Shown here in pieces: positions 53,480 through 61,085 of a stretch of 64,000 nucleotides of DNA. The notes beneath the pieces were generated by a model. It did not search any database, was not told the DNA's origin, and saw only the letters and a program-made list of their open reading frames with translations. The DNA lies in contig JADJGC010000007.1 of NCBI GenBank assembly GCA_016708315.1, positions 62,001-126,000 of the forward strand. Direction: 5' to 3'. This stretch comes from a bacterium. Its GTDB lineage: Bacteria > Zixibacteria > MSB-5A5 > CAIYYT01. The stretch's first letter is position 1; each line of letters starts with the position of its first letter. Made by a program: the position numbers and the translations under genes.

Positions 53480-54379
53480 ATGAAATTTGCCGCAATCGAT
53501 ATCGGCTCTAACGCAGTGAAATTGCTCCTTGCCCGCGTTATGCAGAATGGCGCATCGCCTTACTTCAAGAAAGAGTCGTTCATCCGTATGCCGATTCGAC
53601 TCGGTGAAGATGTCTTTTCCAATCAGCGAATCTCCCCCGAACAAGCAGAGCGACTGGTGCAAACGATGGCCGGCTTCAAGAGCCTGATTGCCGCATACGA
53701 CGCGCTCGACTACATGGCCTGTGCAACTTCAGCAATGCGCGAGGCCGAAAACGGTCAGGAAATTGCCGACGAAATTCTTAAAGCGACCGGAATCGAACTC
53801 CAAATCGTCGATGGCGGTCGCGAAGCGCAAATCATCTATTCCAACCAGGTCGAAGGTTCCCTCGTCCCCAATCGCGCCACCCTCTACGTCGATGTCGGCG
53901 GCGGCAGCACCGAAATCAGTATCATGCACAAGGGCCAGTGCATTGACTCAACTTCGTTCCGCATCGGCACGATTCGCATCCTCAAGGACCAAATCTCCGA
54001 CGAAGATTGGCAGGGACTTCGCAATTGGCTAAAAATCAGAACCAGGGAACTCGACTCGCCCGTCATCATCGGCAGTGGCGGCAATATCAATAAAGTCTTC
54101 CGCCTCGCTCGCAAGAAAGAGGGCAAACCCCTCAGCCATAAACGTCTCAAGACCATCTACAAAGCCTTGACCAGCTACACCTATGAAGAACGCATCCTTC
54201 TTCTTGGTCTGCGCCCCGATCGCGCTGATGTCATCGTACCGGCGTGCGAAATCTTCCTCTCGATCATGAAATGGGCACAGAGCGATCAGCTGTTCGTCCC
54301 GCAAATCGGCCTTTCCGACGGTCTGATTCACATTCTCTACGAGAAGCAGCTGAAGTCCGCACTCGAGCCCGGCGACTAA
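53480..54379 (+). CDS. ppx: Ppx/GppA exopolyphosphatase
   Basis: ASKHA-fold protein of 299 residues: FAAIDIGSNAVKLLLARV (phosphate-1), DYMACATSAMREAENG, LYVDVGGGSTEISIM (phosphate-2) and VIIGSGGNINKV. This is the short form, lacking the C-terminal HD-like domains of E. coli Ppx. It hydrolyses terminal phosphates of polyphosphate or the 5'-phosphate of pppGpp. AAAGGAGA lies before ATG 53480. Between ppk1 and the CHAD gene; the three with SixA form a coherent polyphosphate module. Confidence 0.93.
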   Translation: MKFAAIDIGSNAVKLLLARVMQNGASPYFKKESFIRMPIRLGEDVFSNQRISPEQAERLVQTMAGFKSLIAAYDALDYMACATSAMREAENGQEIADEILKATGIELQIVDGGREAQIIYSNQVEGSLVPNRATLYVDVGGGSTEISIMHKGQCIDSTSFRIGTIRILKDQISDEDWQGLRNWLKIRTRELDSPVIIGSGGNINKVFRLARKKEGKPLSHKRLKTIYKALTSYTYEERILLLGLRPDRADVIVPACEIFLSIMKWAQSDQLFVPQIGLSDGLIHILYEKQLKSALEPGD

Positions 54380-54389
54380 GATCAGTCCT

Positions 54390-55244
54390 ATGCCTAAACG
54401 CCTGGTTGTTGCACATCTTCGCTCGCTCGTCGAAAAACTCGACAGCGACTACAAACTCTCTTCCCGTCACTTCGGTCGCGAAGCGATTCATGAGATGCGG
54501 GTCGACATCAAACGCCTTCGTGCCTGCCTGCTCCTCGTCGATTCGATTCTGGCAGAAGATCGTTCGTCCGAAATCCTTCCGCGGTTAAATCGCCTCTTCA
54601 AGCGTGCCGGCAAAGTCCGTCACTACCAGCTCGAAATGGACATCACCAGACGTTACATGGACGATTCCGGGCTAAGGCTCGACTGGTATTACAATTTGCT
54701 CAAAGCCGAAGAGCTTTACCACCGCCGACGCTTCGCAGCACATTGCGATGATTTCGATTTGAGTTTTGTCGGTCGCGGCGTGAGGAAAATCGGTAGATTG
54801 CTTGACCCGATCGACAACGACAAGATGGCACTTCTGATTCGTCAACATTTCGAACAATTACTCAAGAGTCTTCACGATGTGACTCTCGATGGCGATTCTG
54901 AATCAGCCCACTTTCACGCCGTACGCATACTCTCCAAAGAGACCCGTTACGTGCTCGAAGTCCTCCGCAAGTTTCCGACCGACGACAATTACTTCGACAA
55001 TATTGACAAACATCTTCTCGGACTACATCAGGCGTTGGGCGCATGGCACGACTTTGACGTCTCAGTCATCGACTTGGAACGCCACCGCGAATCGCTCCCA
55101 ACCGATTCCGAAATCTGCACTGAGTCCTATTCACGCTTCCTCGCCGCCTTAACCACCGAACGCGACCTCCAACTCGAGCTCTTCCGCTCCCGCTGGATCG
55201 ATTTCTGCGCCATCCCGCAGCTCACCAATCAGAACGTATCCTGA
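54390..55244 (+). CDS. CHAD domain protein (polyphosphate-binding)
   Basis: All-helical protein of 284 residues with the conserved histidines and basic residues of the CHAD domain: FGREAIHEMRVDIKRLRACL, HFHAVRILSKETRYVLEVLR and LLGLHQALGAWHDFDV. CHAD domains bind polyphosphate and target proteins to polyphosphate granules. The position 10 bases after ppx fits. No fused CYTH triphosphatase domain is present. Confidence 0.9.
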   Translation: MPKRLVVAHLRSLVEKLDSDYKLSSRHFGREAIHEMRVDIKRLRACLLLVDSILAEDRSSEILPRLNRLFKRAGKVRHYQLEMDITRRYMDDSGLRLDWYYNLLKAEELYHRRRFAAHCDDFDLSFVGRGVRKIGRLLDPIDNDKMALLIRQHFEQLLKSLHDVTLDGDSESAHFHAVRILSKETRYVLEVLRKFPTDDNYFDNIDKHLLGLHQALGAWHDFDVSVIDLERHRESLPTDSEICTESYSRFLAALTTERDLQLELFRSRWIDFCAIPQLTNQNVS

Positions 55245-55350
55245 CCCTGCGATTAACATCGCCACTTGCCGATTCTTCCGATTCCGCTTGACGCCATCCT
55301 TGCCAAAAGTGTACCTTTATGTCGTACATTATTCCCAAGTGGAGGCTGCA

Positions 55351-56232
55351 ATGGAATCCAATTATAGCTACTGGCTGCTGCTGTTAATCCCAATCTTCTT
55401 TTTCCTGATTGGAATTCGCATCATTCGACCGACTCACCGTGGTTTGATCGAACGGCTGGGCAAATACAATCGTTTTGGCAATCCCGGTTTTCAATTTGTG
55501 ATTCCGATAATCGAACGCATGTTCATTGTTAATGTGACCGAACAAATGGTGGACGCCGATCCGCAGGAAATTATCACCAATGATAACCTCAATGCCATGG
55601 TCGATGCCCAAATCTACTTCAAGGTCAAGAGCGATGAGGATAGCGTCAAGAACTGCCAATACAACGTGAACAACTATCGCATCCAGATTGTTGCGCTCTC
55701 CCGCACGACTCTTCGAAACATCATTGGCACTATGTCGCTCAAATCCGCCAATAGCGAACGTGGGCGCATCAATTCAGAGTTGCAGAAAACACTTCGCAAC
55801 GAAACCTCAAGCTGGGGAATCGAGATTGTTCGCTCCGAGCTCAAGGAAATCAATCCGCCGCGCGATGTGCAGGAAACGATGAACAAGGTTGTTAAGGCCG
55901 AGAACGAAAAGGTCGCAGCCGTCGACTTCGCAACTGCGGCCGAAACCGTTGCTGATGGTACGAAACGTGCGGAGATCAAGAAGGCCGAAGGCATCCGCCA
56001 GGCGCGCATCCTTGAAGCCGAAGGCGAAGCGCAGGCCATCAAGTTGGTCAATGAAGCTGCCAATCAATACTTTGTCGGAAATGCCCAGATCTTACGCAAA
56101 CTGCAGGCGGTCGAGGAATCCCTCAAGAACAATGCCAAGGTCGTCGTACCAAGCAACACCGAGCTCGTAAACGTAATTGGCGAGTTGGCTGGAGTACCGA
56201 AAAAAAAAAGAAAAAAAAGGGTGGGGGATTAA
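55351..56232 (+). CDS. SPFH/band 7 (stomatin-like) membrane protein
   Basis: Protein of 293 residues. An N-terminal membrane segment (YWLLLLIPIFFFLIGIRI) is followed by a band-7 domain (PTHRGLIERLGKYNRFGNPG then FQFVIPIIERMFIVNVTEQM; RTTLRNIIGTMSLKSANSER) and the Ala/Glu-rich coiled coil (KKAEGIRQARILEAEGEAQA). It builds oligomeric scaffolds in microdomains. GGAGG lies just before ATG 55351; the frame extends upstream without homology. The C-terminus is encoded by A10-G-A8 (56200-56218) giving VPKKKRKKR; this run is prone to slippage, so the exact end is uncertain. No NfeD gene is adjacent. Confidence 0.9.
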   Translation: MESNYSYWLLLLIPIFFFLIGIRIIRPTHRGLIERLGKYNRFGNPGFQFVIPIIERMFIVNVTEQMVDADPQEIITNDNLNAMVDAQIYFKVKSDEDSVKNCQYNVNNYRIQIVALSRTTLRNIIGTMSLKSANSERGRINSELQKTLRNETSSWGIEIVRSELKEINPPRDVQETMNKVVKAENEKVAAVDFATAAETVADGTKRAEIKKAEGIRQARILEAEGEAQAIKLVNEAANQYFVGNAQILRKLQAVEESLKNNAKVVVPSNTELVNVIGELAGVPKKKRKKRVGD

Positions 56233-56252
56233 GCCAGTGGATTGCTTTCAAT

Positions 56253-56328
<76 letters not shown>

Positions 56329-56345
56329 GTCTAAGTAGAAACACG

Positions 56346-56373
56346 ATTATATTCCTAAGACGCAAATTGTCAA
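56346..56373 (-). promoter_or_regulatory. Sigma70 promoter of tRNA-Glu
   Basis: On the minus strand TTGACA (56373-56368), 16-base spacer, TATAAT (56351-56346), both perfect, 18 bases upstream of the tRNA. Same spacer length as the tRNA-Ala promoter. Confidence 0.88.
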
Positions 56374-56427
56374 GGATTTTGTTGCTCGACCTATTTCCGA
56401 TTATGTCAGTTGAAATCGGGGAGTAAG

Positions 56428-58140
56428 CTAAAAGGGCAGGGCGTCGCTCAAATACAGCACTATCAATATCAATGTAAACAGGAATATCCCGCCCCAAATC
56501 AGCAGTTTCTTGGTGTTTTCGTCAAGCGAATAGTCGATTCCGGTGCTTGCCGATGCCTTCTGCGAACAACCCTCAGACTCCAGCATCGTGATTATCTCCG
56601 AAAATGAGTTGAATCGCTGACCCGGCGCAGTCGCAATCATCTGCTCAATCAGCTTGCGCTGAAAATCGCCGGTAACCCGATTGCTGTCGATCCACATGAA
56701 TTTGCCGTGGGTGTCAAAACTCGGTATTCGGTTGGTCAAGAGCTGATAAAATATGATCCCCACCGAATAGATATCTGCCTGCTTGCTCTTGCGCCTTTCC
56801 GGTGCCGCATACCAGTTCACCGAATTCTTCTCGACATTCGCCATCAACGCAAAGTCCGAAATCTTCAGCACATCTTCCGCATCGAAAACGATATTCGATG
56901 GCTTCAAATTGCCGTGGATAATATTGTTCTTATGCGCAAAATCCATTCCGCGGGCGATCTGGAGCATCAAATTCCGCGCGTCGCGCCACTCGATCGGTTT
57001 GACCAGCCGATCGGAAAGCGATCCTCCTTGCGCATAATCCATCACCAACACCAGTTTCGCATCATCACTGCCCGCACCGTGGACGCGAAGGATGTTCGGA
57101 TGATTCAAATTCGAAAGAAGCTTCGATTCGCGTAGCCCAATATCCGGCTTGTTCTGCTTCTTGATAACATACAATGCCCTTGTACCGCGATCTTCGACAA
57201 GATAGGTCGAACTATATGTCCCTTCCTTAAGCGTATCAAGAAACGAGCAGTTGCCCACAAAACTCTTAATCTTCGTTGAAGGCGGCTCAGTCGTGCCTGT
57301 CTTCTCTCGATGATACATCACCGCCAGAAGGGCATCCTTCATCTCTACCGCTTTTTGGTAACGGTCGCGCCTGTCCGGTTGAAGCGCCTTCTTGACTATC
57401 TCATCAAATCCCGTCGAAAGCTGCGGATTCAACTCCGTCGGCAGCTTAAATCGTCCTTCCGGCTTGCGTCCTGTAAGCACTTCATAGAGCATCACTCCGA
57501 CAGCATAGATGTCCGTCGTCTGATCAACCGTCGCCGAATTCTCCCGCTGTTCCGGTGACATATAGGCATACGTCCCCATAACGACACCCGTCTCGGTTCG
57601 CTCCGAAGTGTCAATCTCCAGCAGTTGCGCAATTCCGAAATCCGCAACCAGCGCGTTGTCTTCCGGATCAATCAGAATATTCGCCGGTTTGATATCGCGA
57701 TGGATAACTCCGTTCTTGTGTGCGTAATCCAACCCTTTTAATACCTGAATAACAATCTCAAGCCGCTTGCGTGTCGGCCAGTCCGAGTTCTGCAATATGT
57801 CCTTAAAATTCGTGCCTTCAACGAATTGCATCGCAAAGAACAACCGCCCGTTATCCTCGCCCCGGTCGATGACATGCACAATGTTGGGATGCGACATTTT
57901 GGCAAGAGTAGTAGCTTCGCGCTCAAATCGTCTCACCAGATCATGATCCGCCGAGATCTTCTTCTTGAGCACCTTGATGGCAATCAACCGGTTCAGCGAT
58001 CGCTGACGCGCCAGAAATATCTCCGCTAGTCCGCCTTCGCCGATCTTACGGATTATCTCATATTCGCCGATACGCGGCGCCGCTGGTTTTGTGCCTGCTG
58101 AAATTGCCATTTTTTCCTTATCAGTAGAGAAGCCGGACAT
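56428..58140 (-). CDS. Membrane-anchored Ser/Thr kinase with tandem kinase-pseudokinase domains
   Basis: ATG 58140 has AGGGGAG just upstream and gives 570 residues; ATG 58110 (AAGGA) is an alternative. First kinase domain, residues ~20-285: IRKIGEGGLAEIFLAR (Gly loop), AIKVLKK (Lys), HRDIKPANILI and VADFGIAQL intact, so active. Second domain, ~300-520: no proper Gly loop, YVIKKQ, HGNLKPSNIVF in place of HRD and KISDFALM in place of DFG, so the catalytic Asp and DFG Gly are lost: a pseudokinase. A C-terminal membrane helix (LLIWGGIFLFTLILIVLYLS) leaves almost no outer part, so it is a tail-anchored cytosolic kinase. The pseudokinase may regulate the active domain or bind substrate. Confidence 0.9.
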   Translation of the reverse strand: MSGFSTDKEKMAISAGTKPAAPRIGEYEIIRKIGEGGLAEIFLARQRSLNRLIAIKVLKKKISADHDLVRRFEREATTLAKMSHPNIVHVIDRGEDNGRLFFAMQFVEGTNFKDILQNSDWPTRKRLEIVIQVLKGLDYAHKNGVIHRDIKPANILIDPEDNALVADFGIAQLLEIDTSERTETGVVMGTYAYMSPEQRENSATVDQTTDIYAVGVMLYEVLTGRKPEGRFKLPTELNPQLSTGFDEIVKKALQPDRRDRYQKAVEMKDALLAVMYHREKTGTTEPPSTKIKSFVGNCSFLDTLKEGTYSSTYLVEDRGTRALYVIKKQNKPDIGLRESKLLSNLNHPNILRVHGAGSDDAKLVLVMDYAQGGSLSDRLVKPIEWRDARNLMLQIARGMDFAHKNNIIHGNLKPSNIVFDAEDVLKISDFALMANVEKNSVNWYAAPERRKSKQADIYSVGIIFYQLLTNRIPSFDTHGKFMWIDSNRVTGDFQRKLIEQMIATAPGQRFNSFSEIITMLESEGCSQKASASTGIDYSLDENTKKLLIWGGIFLFTLILIVLYLSDALPF

Positions 58141-58199
58141 GGCTCCCCTTGTCTGTTTCGGAATCAATGCAATGAATCTTGAGCTTTGATTTGTCTTAA

Positions 58200-59066
58200 C
58201 TACTTGATAATCGCCATCTTGCGCAGAATTGAACCACCGGCGTGGTTCAACTTGTAAAAGTACATCCCGGATGGTGCACTTTCTGCACTCCACACTACCG
58301 AATGCTGTCCTGACTCGACATTTTCATCCAGCAGCGTCGCCACCTTTCGCCCGAGAATATCGTAAATCTCAAGCGTCACCCGCCCAGCCCTCGGCACTGC
58401 GAATGAGATCGTAGTGGAAGGGTTGAACGGATTAGGAAAATTCTGCTCCAGCGCAAACTCTCTGGGAATGAGTTCCGCTTCGCTGTCAACATCAGTCGTC
58501 TGATCTGTCCAAATCGAACCGGATTGAAAATCCGGCCGAATAGTCCTGCCAAGTCCATCCGAGGCCTGAATCTCTTCAGTTATCCAGAAACCAGCATCGT
58601 AGAAACGATTGTAAAACGTATCTACCGGAATTTGGCCCTCGTCAGCGCTCAACTTCACCCGATAGTAGATGCGGAAAACCTCTTCATCATAGGCATAAAA
58701 TGTTGCTATATCATCGCTTATCTTCGGCAAGATATGCACAAATCCGCGCCGCCTGGCGTTCGATAGTTGTGAATTGAGTACGTATAGATTCGCCGGTACC
58801 AAGTTCGAAAAAACCACCGAATCAATCGTAAGGTCGTCGCTCACTAGCTTCACCGGGACAATCAGACTGGCAAGCGGAACGTTGGTGTTACACAGAAAGC
58901 GCACATACCCTAGCTCTCCAGCGCGGGAGTATGCGTCTTCAACTCTCACGCTTACATTCTGCGCGCTCAATCCGGCAATCGATATCATGGAGATTGTCAT
59001 GAAATGCAGCAATATCGTACGTATACGCAAACGAACACCTCGTAGAATCAAGTAAAGAAGACCCAT
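58200..59066 (-). CDS. Exported protein with FlgD-like/type 9-style C-terminal sorting domain
   Basis: Protein of ~288 residues with signal sequence (TILLHFMTISMISIAGLSAQ). Residues ~30-190 form a beta-sandwich (SVRVEDAYSRAGELGYVRFL, ASLIVPVKLVSDDLTIDSVV) that resembles cohesin-like domains, though not confidently. The C-terminal ~90 residues contain LEQNFPNPFNPSTTISFAVP, VTLEIYDILGRKVATLLDEN and SGMYFYKL, the FlgD-Ig/sorting domain common in Zixibacteria, Ignavibacteria and relatives, ending KMAIIK. Exported and probably surface-attached or released. It is 59 bases upstream of the kinase gene on the same strand and may be cotranscribed. The true start may be ATG internal to the hydrophobic stretch. 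Confidence 0.8.
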   Translation of the reverse strand: MGLLYLILRGVRLRIRTILLHFMTISMISIAGLSAQNVSVRVEDAYSRAGELGYVRFLCNTNVPLASLIVPVKLVSDDLTIDSVVFSNLVPANLYVLNSQLSNARRRGFVHILPKISDDIATFYAYDEEVFRIYYRVKLSADEGQIPVDTFYNRFYDAGFWITEEIQASDGLGRTIRPDFQSGSIWTDQTTDVDSEAELIPREFALEQNFPNPFNPSTTISFAVPRAGRVTLEIYDILGRKVATLLDENVESGQHSVVWSAESAPSGMYFYKLNHAGGSILRKMAIIK

Positions 59067-59138
59067 TCTTTAAACGTTCGGTTTTCAATACAGTTCCACC
59101 AACTTTCCTGCCTTGTCCAAGCCCAACCACTTCTTATA

Positions 59139-60527
59139 TTGGATGTTATGAACCGTCCTAAGACCCAAGCCAACGACCTCGAATTGCAAATCCCCCCGGC
59201 AAGGTCCATCCTCGTCGCACTTTCTGGTGGACCCGATTCAACGTTGCTCCTGCACCTGCTTCTTCGGGAGTCGAAATCGCTCAAATTCAAGCTCTTCGCC
59301 GCACATATCAACTATCGCTTGCGGCACAAAGACTCCGATGCCGACGAAGCATTCTGCCGGGACCTCTGCATGAAGCTCGGCGTCAAGCTCTTCGTGAAGA
59401 AACTCCCAATCGGTGCAATGGCGAAATCCAATCTCCAGGAAAACGCCCGCCGGATTCGTTACGAATACTTCGACGAACTCTGCGAAAAGCACGACATCGA
59501 CTTTATCGCCACCGGCCACAACCGCGACGACAACGTCGAAACCGTCATCATGAATCTTGGCCGAGGCGCCGGTACTTTCGGACTGGGCGGAATCAATCCC
59601 CGGGAGGGCAACATTATCCGACCGCTGCTCAATTACAGTCGCACTGAAATCGAGAGTTACCTCAAGGCTAACAAGATTAAGTTCCGCACCGACGGCTCCA
59701 ACCTCGAAACTAATTACCTGCGAAATCGCGTTCGCCTGCAACTTCTGCCGCAAATGGCGAGTCTATTTGGTGAGGCGTTGCCCGGCAACATTCACCGCGC
59801 CGCAAGATTGCTTTCGGAACAGGAGCACGCTCTCAGGCAGATTGCCGACGAACTAATCGCAACCGATGCGCGCACCACTGCGGGCGGGAAAATTGTTCTT
59901 GATTTGGATAAATTCCACCTCTATTATCCAATGTTACAGCGGCTTGTGATCGCACTGTGCTACGAACGTATGCACGGCTCGCTCAAGGATTTCGATTTTG
60001 GCACCAGCGAGCGCGTACTTGAAGTCGCTTCCGGTTCAACCGACCTTGTCGATTTGAAGGCCGGAATCTTCGCCGAGCGTTGTGATCGCGTGATGTACAT
60101 CTATCGCCGATCTCCGTCAACTCGGCCCGTTGCAATCAAGCGCACCGGCAAGACCAAGGCCGCCGCTTTCTGGGCAGAGTTTTCTTTCGCCCGGATACCT
60201 AGAGCTTCGGTCAATCGTGACGACTTGCGCAGCGGTCAGAATCTGCGTGTCTATTTCGACGCAGCCAAACTGCGCGGTCAACTAACAGTTCGCTCCGTTC
60301 GCGAGGGCGACAAATTCAGCCCGCTCGGCATGTCGGGACATCGCAAGCTCTCCGACCTTCTGATCGACGCGAAGGTCGACCGTCCGTTGCGCGATGAGAT
60401 TCCGATTGTCTTGTGTGACGACAAAATCGTCTGGGTCGTCGGCTTGGCGATTTGCGAAGATTATAAAGTTACCGATACTACTAAAACAGTGGTCCAGTTG
60501 GAGGTAAAACCTTATCGAGGCATTTGA
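59139..60527 (+). CDS. tilS: tRNA(Ile)-lysidine synthase
   Basis: PP-loop enzyme of ~460 residues: ILVALSGGPDSTLLLHLLL (ATP pyrophosphatase loop), HINYRLRHKDSDADEAFCR, ENARRIRYEYF, ATGHNRDDNVETVIMNLGRG and RPLLNYSRTEIESYL, plus a C-terminal TilS domain (VRSVREGDKFSPLGMSGHRK then LSDLLIDAKV). It converts cytidine-34 of the CAU-anticodon isoleucine tRNA to lysidine. The start is uncertain between TTG 59139 and ATG 59148. It begins the conserved order tilS-hpt-ftsH and overlaps the hpt coding region. Confidence 0.93.
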   Translation: MDVMNRPKTQANDLELQIPPARSILVALSGGPDSTLLLHLLLRESKSLKFKLFAAHINYRLRHKDSDADEAFCRDLCMKLGVKLFVKKLPIGAMAKSNLQENARRIRYEYFDELCEKHDIDFIATGHNRDDNVETVIMNLGRGAGTFGLGGINPREGNIIRPLLNYSRTEIESYLKANKIKFRTDGSNLETNYLRNRVRLQLLPQMASLFGEALPGNIHRAARLLSEQEHALRQIADELIATDARTTAGGKIVLDLDKFHLYYPMLQRLVIALCYERMHGSLKDFDFGTSERVLEVASGSTDLVDLKAGIFAERCDRVMYIYRRSPSTRPVAIKRTGKTKAAAFWAEFSFARIPRASVNRDDLRSGQNLRVYFDAAKLRGQLTVRSVREGDKFSPLGMSGHRKLSDLLIDAKVDRPLRDEIPIVLCDDKIVWVVGLAICEDYKVTDTTKTVVQLEVKPYRGI

Positions 60528-61065
60528 TATCGCTCACAAACATCGCATTCTCATCAGCCCGGAACAACTCGAGTCGCGCATTTCTGAATTGGCAGATTTG
60601 ATTCGCCATGACTACCGCGACAAGAATCCGGTGCTCTTGGGGACTCTCAAAGGAAGTTTCGTCTTCCTGGCAACATTGGCGCTGAAGCTGGATTTTGATC
60701 TCCAGATCGACTTCATTTCCGCCCGCTCCTATGGCAATTCCGATATCTCGTCAGGCGTCGTCGATCTCTACAAGAACTTGTCAATAGACATCCGCCATCG
60801 CCACGTCTTGGTCGTTGAAGACATTGTCGACTCCGGTTTCACTCTCCGTATCCTGCTTGAGGATTTTGAGTTAGCGAAACCAAGCTCGGTTAACGTAATT
60901 ACTTTGCTGAACAAGCCGGCCAATCGCAAAGTCGAAGTGCCGATAAAGTATGTTGGTTTTGACATAGAAAACGATTTTGTTGTCGGTTTCGGTCTCGATT
61001 ATTCCGAGAAGTACCGGAACCTGCCATATATTGCGGTGTTAAATCGTGATGAAGTGAGTTCGTAA
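60514..61065 (+). CDS. hpt: Hypoxanthine phosphoribosyltransferase with non-canonical start
   Basis: Purine-salvage transferase of ~183 residues. PRPP motif VLVVEDIVDSGFTL, LLGTLKGSFVFLATLALKLD, SYGNSDISSGVV and FVVGFGLDYSEKYRNLPYIA are standard. Conserved N-terminal sequence HRILISPEQLESRISELADL lies upstream of the first usual start (TTG 60589), in frame, back to a TAA at 60505-60507. No ATG, GTG or TTG lies in that gap; ATC 60514 (or CTT 60511) is 9 (or 6) bases after GGAGG (60500-60504), so initiation probably uses a rare codon. Overlaps the tilS end and precedes ftsH, the classical order. Confidence 0.85.
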   Translation: MEAFDIAHKHRILISPEQLESRISELADLIRHDYRDKNPVLLGTLKGSFVFLATLALKLDFDLQIDFISARSYGNSDISSGVVDLYKNLSIDIRHRHVLVVEDIVDSGFTLRILLEDFELAKPSSVNVITLLNKPANRKVEVPIKYVGFDIENDFVVGFGLDYSEKYRNLPYIAVLNRDEVSS

Positions 61066-61085
61066 ATTTAAGCTGGAGAATATAA

